64,000 nucleotides of DNA from Bacteroidales bacterium (GCA_016715075.1 JADKBK010000021.1:1-64000); one strand, 5' to 3'; counted from the first letter of the stretch, positions 1 through 9,517 are shown. Notes: generated by a model from the sequence alone, not told the origin. Numbers and translations: made by a program.

Positions 1-673
1 CAATCACATATGTACCCACTGGAGGCATTGTTCCGGCAAACCTGTCTTTTCTACCGATAAACAGTCTCATTACTCCCGGTCCGACGATTTCCGTTGTCTT
101 CTCAAAACCCAGCTGGTAGTGGTCTGTAATTCTTCTCGCCATCCTGCGTTTCCCGGGATCATACCCGATTATAGCTTCGGTATGAAGTCCTTTTTTTGCA
201 ACAAAAGGAGCAATCACTTCAATATCTACATAATCGGAGTCCGTTGCTGTAACTATTCCCTGGGTATATGGAAGAGGATCCCAATCAACAGTCAGATTTG
301 AGATCGATAAATTGCTGCAACTGGAAAAATGAAACATAGATGCATAATCGTGCCCGACAAATTCGGAACCATTCCCTTCAATCGAAAGATTATCAATGTT
401 TTCAATAATAACAGATGGCAAAAAATCACCTTTTTCATCTTTTTGGCTCCCGTAAATATCATATGTGCCAAAATCAAAAATCAATTTTGAATTGGTTTTG
501 CCCTTACATTCTTCAAGAGCCTTAATTATGGCTGGAGTATCATCTTTGCCGTCATTTGGGATAGCCCCAAAATCCTTTACATTTATTTCAGATACTTTTT
601 TTGAACAACCAAAGAAAGATGTAACTGAAAACAGAATAGCCAAATAAGCAATAATTTTACCTGAGTGATTCAT
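1..673 (-). CDS. Right-handed beta-helix lipoprotein, GH110/pectate-lyase-like (C-terminus outside window)
   Basis: The gene starts at the ATG complementary to 671-673 and stays open to the window edge, so at least 224 residues are visible and the C-terminus is missing. The N-terminus is a lipoprotein signal ending in FFGC, so the protein should be membrane-anchored and face the periplasm or cell surface. Next comes INVKDFGAIPNDGKDDTPAI, the classic opening strand of pectate-lyase-3 type beta-helices, and then IDNLSIEGNGSEFVG and CSNLSISNLTVDWDP, which read as successive beta-helix coils. This pattern resembles GH110 alpha-galactosidases and related parallel beta-helix glycosidases or lyases. 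The catalytic region lies outside the window, so activity cannot be assigned. The next gene on the same strand encodes a CBM9-like protein, and the two may be co-transcribed. Confidence 0.75.
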   Translation of the reverse strand, partial: MNHSGKIIAYLAILFSVTSFFGCSKKVSEINVKDFGAIPNDGKDDTPAIIKALEECKGKTNSKLIFDFGTYDIYGSQKDEKGDFLPSVIIENIDNLSIEGNGSEFVGHDYASMFHFSSCSNLSISNLTVDWDPLPYTQGIVTATDSDYVDIEVIAPFVAKKGLHTEAIIGYDPGKRRMARRITDHYQLGFEKTTEIVGPGVMRLFIGRKDRFAGTMPPVGTYVI

Positions 674-749
674 AGAGAATGATTTTTCTGTTTCAGTTTC
701 AGTTTAAATTTCTATCAAATCAATATTAGCCTTTGAAATATGCCTGATA

Positions 750-1583
750 TTATAAATCCGATACAAAAGCAAGATCGTCAGGCGTAGTCAATGTTGAAAA
801 AGACACCCGTGTAAAGCGTTCTGGCAGATGGTTATCATTGTCTCCAACAACGTCAAGCGACATCGAATTGCTGACTAAATTATTGCCTGCAGCCAGTTTA
901 CCAAATCGCCCTAAAAATATACGCCAAATGTCGCTATCCTCAGGAGGCAGGCTCCGTCCCCCTGCCAGTTGAGTCATACCCTTCCATGGAAACGCGATCT
1001 CTACAGTCCAGCCTTTGTCAATATCGCTGTTATCATTGAGTGTTCCCTGAATCTTAACCGCTGTCCGAAGGCCGGGAAAGTCCCAGTCTGTAAAAGCCCA
1101 TCGCAGACCCCTGGGATGGTTGCCACGCCAGAATGTCTCAGCATCGCGATCATGGTTTCCACCGAAAGTATAAGCTTCCCGTGAATGAACATCAAACTCT
1201 TTGCTGTCAAACTTATGCCAGGCATCCTGCCAGATAAAAAAGACCTCATAGACAGTGTTGAGTGCATTAATTTCAAACTCATAATAACAGTCACCACCAT
1301 CGATAAATACTTCCACATCGTTCTCCTGAAAAATGGTTGAGTCGCGTTTTGTTAGTCGTGCCTCAACGAAAGGCTCTTCAATCCAGAAAGCAATGTAAAG
1401 AGCTTCATCATCCCAGAGGGCAGCTGCCTGAGTATTAAAGAACCCGGGAGTACCGCTTATCATATCAACAAAACGCTGTGATCTGCGGGCATTTCGCCAG
1501 ACTGCCTTATCAAGATCTCCATCAACAGAGATTGGTGAGGAAGTCCGGTAACAAATGTATGAGGATGTCTCTTTTATTGTCAT
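750..1583 (-). CDS. CBM9-like (DOMON-fold) carbohydrate-binding protein
   Basis: This 277-residue protein has the layout of the CBM9-like domain found in many Bacteroidota glycan loci. It opens with SISVDGDLDKAVWRNARRS, continues with ALWDDEALYIAFWIEEP and ENDVEVFIDGGDCYYEFEIN, and closes with KGWTVEIAFPWKGM followed by an arginine-phenylalanine-rich strand and IFLGRFG. These are the typical strands and aromatic positions of type-9 sugar-binding modules. No signal peptide is visible, so either it is cytoplasmic, it exits by another route, or an upstream start was missed; only about 196 bp separate it from the divergent gene at 1780. No catalytic motif is seen. The likely role is sugar binding rather than catalysis. 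Confidence 0.75.
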   Translation of the reverse strand: MTIKETSSYICYRTSSPISVDGDLDKAVWRNARRSQRFVDMISGTPGFFNTQAAALWDDEALYIAFWIEEPFVEARLTKRDSTIFQENDVEVFIDGGDCYYEFEINALNTVYEVFFIWQDAWHKFDSKEFDVHSREAYTFGGNHDRDAETFWRGNHPRGLRWAFTDWDFPGLRTAVKIQGTLNDNSDIDKGWTVEIAFPWKGMTQLAGGRSLPPEDSDIWRIFLGRFGKLAAGNNLVSNSMSLDVVGDNDNHLPERFTRVSFSTLTTPDDLAFVSDL

Positions 1584-1779
1584 TTTACTGATAGTATTTG
1601 GTTTAAATTTACTGCTTTAAATATAAAATGATCTCAAAGGATTATCTTTGATACAATTAAGCGGCTGATGTAAATCTATCAATATTAGTCAAATGTTTAT
1701 ACACATAAAGTATTGCAAATTCTATACAAAAGATATACAAAGTAAAAAGATCTGTCGATCAAAAAAGAGATAAAACTAA

Positions 1780-3102
1780 ATGAAAATAATCAAGACCTTT
1801 ATTCTGATTTCATTAGCCCTGATGATTCTCTCCGCAGAAGCATCGTGTCAGGCAGTCAATATCAACAAACTGAAGCCATTACGGTTAAAAATGTATGCAG
1901 CTGAGGGATTAAAATGGAAAAATGAATCAGCACAGAATACAAGCTGGAACAAAATCACTCAGACTCCGGATGGCAGGATATGGTTTTGCGGCGGTGATCA
2001 CTGGGGAACGGATGAGACAGTAGGGAATTTCGATCAGGCTGACAAATATAAACGACCATGGGGATTTGGGAATACCGCGATCTGCTCCTTTGATCCTGTT
2101 ACTGAAAAGGTCTCATTTGAGCTTGAACTTGACAGAGCGAGTGCAATATATTCAAACGCCGAAACCCCGGGACATGGAAAGATACATGGCAATATAGCTT
2201 CAGACTCCAGGGGGATACTCTATTTTGCCGGGTATATGGGTATGTCATACATGCATGAATATACCAGAGCATTTTACCCAAAGAGTTACGCAGGAGGAGC
2301 CCTGATTAAATACGATCCTGCAACTAAAAAGAGTGAATATTTTGGAATTCCTATCCCCTATGGAGCCACTGTAGGACTTTACTATGATGAAAAGCGGAAT
2401 ATTCTGAATGGGATTTCTCCTGACAGGGCAAAATTCTGGAGAGTGAATCTTTCAACCATGGAACTTAACCGGTATGAATCAATGGCACGGATGAGTCGTC
2501 TTGATGACCGGGTGCGCGAGATGATCATGGACAAGGAAGGTTTCTGTTATTTTGCAAATGATGTAGGAGGACTCACTAAATTCAATCCGGATACCCAAGG
2601 AATAACTGATATTGATATCAAACTGCCGGGCAAATTAATGGATTTTCGTGCCTCTGTTGTATCCTCAAAGAACATTATTTATGCCATATCCACTGATGGA
2701 TTCGTCTGGAGTTTTGATCCACGGACAAATAAGATGGAAGAATATGGGCATGTTATCGGGATGCCTGACCAGGGCCATTATACTCCCAATATTGCTCTTG
2801 ATGAGGAATGGGGAAGGTTATACTTTATTGCAGGGAATCATGGAGGAAACGTTGCTGAAAATGCACTTGAAATACTTACAGTTTTGGATATAAGAAATAA
2901 AAAATTCTACTGGGCCGGTCAGGTTGAAGGTGTGGAGGGGTGTTTCGGAGCTCTTGTAACAAAGGATCATACAGTTTATTTCAGCTGCTTCGGAAATTTT
3001 ATACAGGGAGAGAAAGTTGAAAAGGATCAGAATGGCAAGCCAATCACACGTCCCTATCTTGTGAAATACAATCCTCCTGAGAATTTAGATTCTTTAAAAT
3101 AA
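1780..3102 (+). CDS. Secreted beta-propeller protein A
   Basis: This 440-residue protein begins with a clear signal peptide (MKIIKTFILISLALMILSAE, cleavage near ASCQA). The rest is a series of blade-like repeats: TPDGRIWFCGG, SDSRGILYFAGYMG, YDEKRNILNGIS, DKEGFCYFANDVGG, SSKNIIYAISTDG and DEEWGRLYFIAGNHGG, each followed by a strand such as FDPVTEKVSFE or YDPATKKSEYFG. This is the look of a six- to eight-bladed NHL/SMP-30/YVTN-type beta-propeller. No known catalytic signature could be named. Propeller folds in glycan loci include polysaccharide lyases of the PL24/PL25 kind and oligogalacturonate-lyase-like proteins, but nothing here proves lyase activity. It is followed about 70 bp downstream by a second propeller of similar length, suggesting a functional pair. 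Confidence 0.7.
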   Translation: MKIIKTFILISLALMILSAEASCQAVNINKLKPLRLKMYAAEGLKWKNESAQNTSWNKITQTPDGRIWFCGGDHWGTDETVGNFDQADKYKRPWGFGNTAICSFDPVTEKVSFELELDRASAIYSNAETPGHGKIHGNIASDSRGILYFAGYMGMSYMHEYTRAFYPKSYAGGALIKYDPATKKSEYFGIPIPYGATVGLYYDEKRNILNGISPDRAKFWRVNLSTMELNRYESMARMSRLDDRVREMIMDKEGFCYFANDVGGLTKFNPDTQGITDIDIKLPGKLMDFRASVVSSKNIIYAISTDGFVWSFDPRTNKMEEYGHVIGMPDQGHYTPNIALDEEWGRLYFIAGNHGGNVAENALEILTVLDIRNKKFYWAGQVEGVEGCFGALVTKDHTVYFSCFGNFIQGEKVEKDQNGKPITRPYLVKYNPPENLDSLK

Positions 3103-3172
3103 TATTCCAGCAGGGAACCTTATTAGTTCAATTCAAAAAGTAATGCTATCAGGAAAGAAAAATATTATGCAA

Positions 3173-4408
3173 ATGAAGTCAAAGTATACATGGATTCCTG
3201 CATTGATCCTATATGCAGGATTAAGCACCTTAAGCACATATGGCCAGAGGGCTGGTAAAATAACCAGGGGGGCAGTAACCAATAATATTCTGATTTCGAA
3301 CGGACCTGAGGGGCCAATTCAGGGGGGGGAGAGTGCAGTAACAGATATGATCCTCATAAAAAACGGCTGGGTTTACGGCAGTACAAGAGCGACATGGGGA
3401 GCCGGTAACTGTCATATTTTCAGGACAGATGGTGAAAAAGTTGAGCACATACTGAATGTAACTTCAATATTGGCAGGACAAACCTCAATTACTGATCTCT
3501 GCATTGGTAAAGGAAACATCCTATTTGCTTGCACATCCACCTACGATGAAATACTTGATGATGCAGCAGCCGGATATAAAGGAGGGCACCTTTTTTCATT
3601 TGATCCGGCAACCGGGAAACATCAGGATCTGGGTATTATAGCTTCAGGGCAGGGTATTAATTGTATTGCTATTGATTCTGTCCGTGGAAAGATCTTTGGA
3701 GTAACCTACCCTGCAGGACATTTATTCTCTTTTAATATCAATACAGGCAAAACACAGGATTTTGGGGAAATAATGACTCCATGGAGGGTTAAAGATTTGG
3801 GGAGGGTTTCATGGAGAGGGGTTCCTAAAGTTCTGATGCTTGATGATGCAGGCACTGTTTATTTCTCGACTTACTATCAAAAAGAGATAAATATGACAAA
3901 ACAGGAGATCATGATTGGTGGTTCCTCTTCATATTCAACTTATTCAGGAGGTCTTATCTACAGGCTTGCAAGCGGTGATGAACAGCCTGTATTTACAGGA
4001 GTGACTATTCCCACCCAACAAGGGATGGATTCAGATCCTCTCTATGAAAATGGAATCGCATCAGCTATCCGTGCGCAGGATGGCGGATTCTGGTGTGGCA
4101 CAATAAATGATGGCTTCCTCTTTAAATTCAATCCCTCAACATCTGCTGTAATTAACAAAGGAAAAGCCTTTCAGTACTGGAATCTTAAGTCACTTGCATA
4201 TGGAGGCGATGGAAAACTTTATATGCTGGGTGGAAGAGATGAAGATAACTCATGGATTATGTGCTACGATCCTTCCGTCGGGTCACTTGATTGCCTTGGC
4301 TGGCCGGATAATACCGCACAGTGCAGCGTGATCTGTACCGATGCCAAAGGGAGGATACTCATTGCTGAAAACCTTCGCCATTCATTTATCTGGGTTTATG
4401 AACCGTAA
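3173..4408 (+). CDS. Secreted beta-propeller protein B
   Basis: The protein has a signal peptide (MKSKYTWIPALILYAGLSTL, cleavage near STYGQ) and then beta-propeller blades: LIKNGWVYGSTRATWGAG, GKGNILFACTSTYDE, DSVRGKIFGVTYPAGHLFSF, DDAGTVYFSTYYQKE, AQDGGFWCGTINDGFLFKF, GGDGKLYMLGGRDED and DAKGRILIAENLRHSF. The frame is open from an ATG at 3143, but I prefer the ATG at 3173 (or 3167) because it gives a normal short signal-peptide n-region and follows a purine-rich AGGAAAG at 3151-3157. It is the partner of the propeller directly upstream, and the two share overall blade layout. Function is not known; polysaccharide lyase, isomerase-like or binding roles are all possible. Confidence 0.7.
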   Translation: MKSKYTWIPALILYAGLSTLSTYGQRAGKITRGAVTNNILISNGPEGPIQGGESAVTDMILIKNGWVYGSTRATWGAGNCHIFRTDGEKVEHILNVTSILAGQTSITDLCIGKGNILFACTSTYDEILDDAAAGYKGGHLFSFDPATGKHQDLGIIASGQGINCIAIDSVRGKIFGVTYPAGHLFSFNINTGKTQDFGEIMTPWRVKDLGRVSWRGVPKVLMLDDAGTVYFSTYYQKEINMTKQEIMIGGSSSYSTYSGGLIYRLASGDEQPVFTGVTIPTQQGMDSDPLYENGIASAIRAQDGGFWCGTINDGFLFKFNPSTSAVINKGKAFQYWNLKSLAYGGDGKLYMLGGRDEDNSWIMCYDPSVGSLDCLGWPDNTAQCSVICTDAKGRILIAENLRHSFIWVYEP

Positions 4409-4533
4409 AAATAGGATAATCTCCCCGGCCTTAATCCTATAGTCGTCAATCTAAGGAATGAAATAGAGTTTTCGGGAGTATAAGAAAAAGCAACCGGATT
4501 TAATGTTGAAACTCAATTAGGGCATAATATTCT

Positions 4534-4810
4534 CCCCTCCTTTTGAAGGAGGGGTGGCCGCAGTGCAATGATGGTCAAAAGATTAAAAAGTCTGTTTGCG
4601 GCCGGGGTGGTTGATTTGCTACCTCAGCAAAAGTGGCCTTGTTCCGTAGAAATAATCTGAAATATTTAAAACCTTTTCTGTTGAAGTTGAATTGTCTTTC
4701 ATAGAAAAAGGTGATAAAAAAGGAATAAATCAACCACCCCGGCCGGGAAATGAAGCTTGTAAAAATCAGAAAATCAAGTGTCCCGGCCACCCCTCCTTCA
4801 AAAGGAGGGG
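4534..4810. repeat. 277-bp MITE-like nested palindromic element
   Basis: The stretch between the propeller genes and the FISUMP gene is filled by a nested inverted repeat. Each end is itself a palindrome: the left (4534-4554) and right (4790-4810) copies each pair CCCCTCCTT with AAGGAGGGG, and they are reverse complements of each other. Just inside lies GGTGGCCG at the left and its complement CGGCCACC at the right. Further in, GGCCGGGGTGGTTGATTT (4600-4617) is matched perfectly by its reverse complement at 4727-4744. An 85-codon open frame crosses the element but is only a product of the repeat. It resembles the small dispersed non-coding repeats common between Bacteroidota genes; mobility is inferred. 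In 4409-4533 I see nothing beyond a weak ATAGGAT/ATCCTAT pairing. Confidence 0.8.
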
Positions 4811-4866
4811 AAACTTTTTCAAATCTCCGCATTTAAAGCTCTATAGTTAGCCTGAGGACTAATGTC

Positions 4867-5517
4867 CTAATCCCTGATGCACCTGACCGATAATCCGTTT
4901 TGCTTATAGTAGTTGGTTCTGTAGACATAGTACGGACTTTTATCGATACACCTGTACCAGGCAAGAGCAGTATCATATTCAGTTGAACTCCACCAATATC
5001 CTATACTATCTATACGTGAGAATCTCCCATTCAGGTCACGGCATCCGCCGGGAAGTCCTGTAAAACTACTCTCATTTGTTCCATTACCATCTTCAGTCCA
5101 GTCACTGCTGCTTTTCATCTTAGTGCCTGCTGCATCCTCTCCACCAAGGAAATCAGTTGTATTTCTCCATTCAGCATCACTCGAAACATGCCAGCCAGCC
5201 GGGGCAATCCCTCTCGGATCTGTGACGGCATACCAGTTATATAATCTGCCATATATACTCCCATTTTCACTCTTATTTTCATAATAGCACCATGCCGGTT
5301 TGCTTTCTTCGCCCGCTTTTCGCCACTCTTCATCTGATTTTGCTTCGGGTATTGGATCACCGTTTCTGAAAAACTCAATATTGAGGTTGATGATCATCCA
5401 TTCCTGGGTATCGATCCTGATAGTTTTATAAGTATCCGGGGCCTTAGTGTCAGAACAGCCTGACAACAGCAAACTGAATATGAAGAAGCTTTTTGGGATC
5501 GTAAATTTTGTTTTCAT
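4867..5517 (-). CDS. FISUMP-domain lipoprotein
   Basis: The protein (about 216 residues from the preferred start) is a lipoprotein with the signal MKTKFTIPKSFFIFSLLLSG followed by the lipobox cysteine. The mature part is the Fibrobacter succinogenes major paralogous (FISUMP) domain: RIDTQEWMIINLN near the start, GRLYNWYAV in the middle, APAGWHVSSDAEW, then SSFTGLPGGCRDLNGRF, GYWWSSTEYD and a final GLSVRCIRD. These elements in this order are diagnostic. The frame is open upstream to an ATG at 5556, but the ATG at 5517 gives a proper signal peptide. FISUMP proteins are surface lipoproteins of unknown biochemical role. It lies 54 bp downstream of the esterase gene on the same strand and probably belongs to the same transcript. 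Confidence 0.88.
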   Translation of the reverse strand: MKTKFTIPKSFFIFSLLLSGCSDTKAPDTYKTIRIDTQEWMIINLNIEFFRNGDPIPEAKSDEEWRKAGEESKPAWCYYENKSENGSIYGRLYNWYAVTDPRGIAPAGWHVSSDAEWRNTTDFLGGEDAAGTKMKSSSDWTEDGNGTNESSFTGLPGGCRDLNGRFSRIDSIGYWWSSTEYDTALAWYRCIDKSPYYVYRTNYYKQNGLSVRCIRD

Positions 5518-5571
5518 CTTAAATGTCTTAAAAAATTTCAATTCATCGGATTCCACACACCTGGTAACCTG

Positions 5572-7278
5572 TTATTCAGAAGCAACTGTAAAATGCACTT
5601 TCTTTTCCTGCTCAAGATGAATACCTCTCATGTCTTTTACTGCAGTTGTAATTTCAATAGAGTATTGTTCATTCTTAGTCAGGTGCTTCACAGGTGTAAA
5701 AGTATACCTGGTACCTTTATGGGAAGCTTTCCAGGTGCCTTCCACTTCCTCCTTGTTTTTCATCTGCATTATGTTAATGCCTTTTTCTTTGATGATGCTC
5801 ACAGGATCAATAACCGGTGCGAAGTCAACAGTTATTTGTCCGGACGGAGTCACATCCTCTTTATTATCCCGTGGAGAAACAACCAGCACAACGGGGGGGA
5901 GTTTTTCTTCCACCTTAAGATACCTGTCGAAGAAATCGGCCATCAGCTGATACCTGTCGATACCCGTTTTCTCATCATAGCCGTATGGTACTGCATGTCC
6001 CAATCCCTGCATGAAGAGATTGATATAGTTTACATCAAGCTCTTCGAGCCTTTTAACAAACGCAGGATGGGCCTCCTTACTTATCTCATCACGCTCATTT
6101 TCACCACATGCAACAATTGTAGGAACATAATCAGAAGTGATAAATTGTGGTTCAAACAGGCCCATTCCCATAGACTGGTAACCTGCTGCAATCTTCGATG
6201 GGTACCCAGGCCAGGGTTGAGGTTCTGGTGAACCTTCCGGAAAACCTTCGAACCTTCCAAGCTCCTTTCCACCTTCATGATGAGGATCCGAAAGCCTGGT
6301 AATGGCATATTCCCCCTTAGAGTGGCCAGCCATGCCAATATGGTCAGTATTTATACTGTAACTGCCTGCATTCGCATTTATAAAACGCATAGCTGCGCTA
6401 TAGCACGCAAAACCGTTCCACTGGTCCAGTGTGAATTTTCCATAATGAAAATAATGAACCACGCATGGATTGAAGCAGTGCCCCATCACAACATATGCAT
6501 ATCCTCTGGTGGTGAATCCTGCAAAATGAGGGAGGTATCCAATTGGTTCACCGTTAGGATTCCTTGTTGAGATCCAGGCAGAAAACACTATGGCAGGCAC
6601 TTTTTTCTTTGACCGTGAAGGATAGACTATATCCATTTTGACTGTGAAGTCAAAAGGATTACCAAACCGGTCAACCATATCCCCGGGTGATGTAACCGGC
6701 TTTAATCCGGGGAGTTTTGGCACGATATCATCATTGTATGAATTCATGATGTATTCCATTGTTCCAAAAGCAGCATGCTTATCCAATTCCCAGAAAACAA
6801 GGTCTGTGGCTACACGGTATCCTTCAGGAAGGAAAAAACATCTGTATTCCTTTGGTTTAATATTAAGACCCTTCAGTAATGATTCAGTTTTATAACCGTA
6901 AACAGCTTTGAAGATCTCGTGTAAATCTTTGTCAAAACGGGGTAAAACAGCCAGCGTATCATAGCCGTAATCTGCTGTAATAACAATATAATTTTTCTTT
7001 ATGTAATCACTCAGAATTGACAAATCGGATTCCGTTCCAATCCTCTTCCATGCCTTGTTTTTAACATATACAATTGCTTCAGTACCATCAGGACCTACAT
7101 ATTCTCCGAGAAAATAAATATTAATTGGGATGAACTTATCCTGGGTTGTACATTTCCAGGAAATAGTTTTTTTAAGATAAGGCTTTAATTCTGAGAGATC
7201 TGATGATTTAACCTGAGATGCTGCTGTAATAAGTATCAGCGAAGAAACAATGACTAAAAACTTTAATTTTCCTCTCAT
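5572..7278 (-). CDS. Secreted alpha/beta hydrolase with C-terminal SbsA-like Ig domain
   Basis: This is a 568-residue exported enzyme. Residues 1-25 are a signal peptide (KFLVIVSSLILITAASQV). The centre is an alpha/beta-hydrolase: the nucleophile elbow GMAGHSKGEYA lies near residues 316-326, a candidate acid falls in ACGENERDE near 391-399, and the catalytic histidine is probably GLGHAVPYG near 426. The C-terminal 100 residues (PRDNKEDVTPSGQITVDFAP to the end) match the SbsA-type Ig-like module (Big_5), often used for spacing or surface attachment. Overall it resembles the secreted dienelactone-hydrolase/acyl-esterase group seen in glycan loci, so it may remove acyl groups from sugar chains. 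It sits 32 bp downstream of the GH2 gene. Confidence 0.75.
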   Translation of the reverse strand: MRGKLKFLVIVSSLILITAASQVKSSDLSELKPYLKKTISWKCTTQDKFIPINIYFLGEYVGPDGTEAIVYVKNKAWKRIGTESDLSILSDYIKKNYIVITADYGYDTLAVLPRFDKDLHEIFKAVYGYKTESLLKGLNIKPKEYRCFFLPEGYRVATDLVFWELDKHAAFGTMEYIMNSYNDDIVPKLPGLKPVTSPGDMVDRFGNPFDFTVKMDIVYPSRSKKKVPAIVFSAWISTRNPNGEPIGYLPHFAGFTTRGYAYVVMGHCFNPCVVHYFHYGKFTLDQWNGFACYSAAMRFINANAGSYSINTDHIGMAGHSKGEYAITRLSDPHHEGGKELGRFEGFPEGSPEPQPWPGYPSKIAAGYQSMGMGLFEPQFITSDYVPTIVACGENERDEISKEAHPAFVKRLEELDVNYINLFMQGLGHAVPYGYDEKTGIDRYQLMADFFDRYLKVEEKLPPVVLVVSPRDNKEDVTPSGQITVDFAPVIDPVSIIKEKGINIMQMKNKEEVEGTWKASHKGTRYTFTPVKHLTKNEQYSIEITTAVKDMRGIHLEQEKKVHFTVASE

Positions 7279-7310
7279 GGTATACTCTCCTTTACATGTT
7301 GGATTAAAAT

Positions 7311-9467
7311 TTATGGCAACATCTTTAACTTTCTTATACTTGTTGTGGTTCCCGGTTCGTAATTGTCAGGATGGGCAATAGCTTTCACAACATATTCACC
7401 GGGTTTCGTTGGATAGTCACAATCGATCAGAAAGGTCTCCGCCATCAAATCAGATACTTCGAAAGGTACCTGCCTGCTGCTTATCATTGATCCGTCAGGC
7501 TTTTCAATTCTTATTTCAATTTCACCTTTTAGTTTCCGGTATTCATCATTAATCACTATGACAGGAAACCTGCCGGCAGGAGCGCTGTTCACTTTAATCT
7601 CACCCATCCAGAAATGAAGGTATACTCCAAGGGGTTTGAAGGCCTCTTTCATGTATTTTAAATAGACCGGATTAAGTTTCAGGTTTTGAACGTCCTGAAA
7701 CAGATCACTCGTAAAAGCTGTTGAAAAATCAGCTGTCAGGAAAGTAAAAAAATGGACAGCCGCATAATTTCTGAATGCCCTGAAATACTCTGTTTCTCCG
7801 GCTATCAGGTAGCCATAAAGATCCATTCTTTCCTGGTTGCTATAGTCGGGGACAACAGCATTATAAAAATCGTCGCTCAGAATTGTCGGTTTACCATCCC
7901 TGTGAAGCCAGAGCCATGCATATTCATTTAAAACGGAAGCATGAACAGTAGGATTGAATGAATTATTACTTCTGGAAGCATTCCTATGTGTATATGCAGG
8001 CATTCTCCAGGGAGATATCTTAGCACCACCAGTATCAGTATAGCTCAGGTAATTATGATCCTCCGAAGGGTCATTTTCTCCAGCAGGTTTACTCCAGCCG
8101 TTTTCCCACTGACGGTTTGAAAGATCCATTGGCCTGTGTTTATTAATTATTTCCTCCAATTTATCCCACTTTGTTTCGTTCTGCATATCCCAGATAACAA
8201 CTGAAGGATGATTCCAGTGATCTCTCATCCACTCGCTCAACTGATTTTCAAGCTCCTCGACCCGCCAATAATCTTTCTGAGTCCAAAGGAAAAATTCGTT
8301 TTGGATCAGTAATCCTGCCTCGTCGGCAATCTCAAACCATTTATCGGGAGCAGGCCCTATGCAAAACCGGAAACTATTCCAGTTCATCTCCTTAGGGATA
8401 TCGAGAAGTAGTCTTCTGACCCATTTTTCATTCCACGGATTATCTCTGCAGAGGCTGTCCTCAAAAAAGCGGTGGAGACAAATATTCGATCCCCTGAGAA
8501 AAATTATTTTATTATTAAGGTACGCCAGCTTAGTTTTTGTATCATAATGAAACTCTCTCATACCAAAGCGGCTCGCAAAGTCATCTCCCCCTGTTGAGGC
8601 ACTTAGTTCATAAAGGAAGGGATCATCAGGAGACCACAGGTGTTGAGCGGGAACACTAATAACATGAGTAACTGTAACGGATTCATTTTTTACCATTTCA
8701 AAACTCTTTGTTCCCGTTACGACTTCCTTTCCGCTTTTCCATTCCTTAACTTTATAATCGAGGCTAAACTTCCCGGCTTCTTTATAATTGATCACTTTTG
8801 TCTGAACCTTAATTTGTGAAGCATTAATGTCGGGAGCAATCTGTAAGGTTTCAATATATGGATTGTTGCATGCAATAACAGATACATCATCATAAATGCC
8901 TGGTGTCCATTTTCTTTTTTCAAGGTCAGTCCCAAACGGAACCCACTCCGGCAGCGCTTTGGGATGAGCCCCAATTCTGATAATGATCTCATTTTTCCCG
9001 GGTTGTTTTACAAATCGTGTAATATCAAGGTACCCGGCAGTAAAACATCCGAAATGCTCACCGGCTTTTTTTCCGTTAATCCATACCTGAGTGCCAAACT
9101 GCGCCTTGTTGATTTTCAAAACAACGACTTCTTTATTTTCTTTAAGCTCAAAACTCCTTCTGTACCAGAAAAAATTTCTATTCTGAGCAACAATCCCTAC
9201 TTTAATTGTATCCAGTGAAGGGTTATCTTTTATGCCTACAATCGGATGTCTGATTACATCAATTGTTGTAAACTTATCCACATTGGCAAATGATGGTTGG
9301 GATTGATTGACCAATCCGGGAACAGACACTTTATGGTTAAATTTTCGCGGAACAGCATCTGATTTAATACTCTCTTCAATATCCCATTGTCCATTCAAAG
9401 AATGAACAGATCGTTGACCAAATGAATGCAATGAGAAAAAAACTAAAATCCATAGAACATTTTTCAT
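7311..9467 (-). CDS. Secreted GH2-family glycoside hydrolase
   Basis: The 718-residue protein has a signal peptide (MKNVLWILVFFSLHSFGQ) and the standard GH2 order: a jelly-roll sugar-binding domain (about 25-200; LNGQWDIEES, FWYRRSFEL, VWINGKKAGEHFGCF, KWTPGIYDDVSV), an Ig-like domain (about 200-310) and a TIM barrel (about 310-620). The acid/base glutamate is in WDMQNETKW near residue 431. The nucleophile is most likely the glutamate in VLNEYAWLWLHRDG near residue 515, a form typical of one Bacteroidota GH2 subgroup. A further beta-sandwich follows to the C-terminus. Substrate cannot be told: beta-galactosidase, beta-glucuronidase and beta-mannosidase types all occur in GH2. It heads a minus-strand group with the hydrolase and FISUMP genes. 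Confidence 0.9.
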   Translation of the reverse strand: MKNVLWILVFFSLHSFGQRSVHSLNGQWDIEESIKSDAVPRKFNHKVSVPGLVNQSQPSFANVDKFTTIDVIRHPIVGIKDNPSLDTIKVGIVAQNRNFFWYRRSFELKENKEVVVLKINKAQFGTQVWINGKKAGEHFGCFTAGYLDITRFVKQPGKNEIIIRIGAHPKALPEWVPFGTDLEKRKWTPGIYDDVSVIACNNPYIETLQIAPDINASQIKVQTKVINYKEAGKFSLDYKVKEWKSGKEVVTGTKSFEMVKNESVTVTHVISVPAQHLWSPDDPFLYELSASTGGDDFASRFGMREFHYDTKTKLAYLNNKIIFLRGSNICLHRFFEDSLCRDNPWNEKWVRRLLLDIPKEMNWNSFRFCIGPAPDKWFEIADEAGLLIQNEFFLWTQKDYWRVEELENQLSEWMRDHWNHPSVVIWDMQNETKWDKLEEIINKHRPMDLSNRQWENGWSKPAGENDPSEDHNYLSYTDTGGAKISPWRMPAYTHRNASRSNNSFNPTVHASVLNEYAWLWLHRDGKPTILSDDFYNAVVPDYSNQERMDLYGYLIAGETEYFRAFRNYAAVHFFTFLTADFSTAFTSDLFQDVQNLKLNPVYLKYMKEAFKPLGVYLHFWMGEIKVNSAPAGRFPVIVINDEYRKLKGEIEIRIEKPDGSMISSRQVPFEVSDLMAETFLIDCDYPTKPGEYVVKAIAHPDNYEPGTTTSIRKLKMLP

Positions 9468-9517
9468 GGTTGAAATATTTGCATGATAAATATTTGTTTA
9501 CATATCTTTTAAAAGAA

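Noticed and set aside
1584..1779. Bacteroidota promoter in the divergent gap before the first propeller gene
   Set aside because: Only near-matches to TAnnTTTG were found, without a properly spaced TTTG, so no promoter is claimed.
4575..4832. 85-codon minus-strand open frame
   Set aside because: It lies almost entirely inside the palindromic repeat element (PPFEGGVAG is translated repeat end) and has no gene-like properties.
5593..6231. 212-codon plus-strand open frame
   Set aside because: Antisense to the alpha/beta hydrolase gene; composition follows the opposite strand and no domain is visible.
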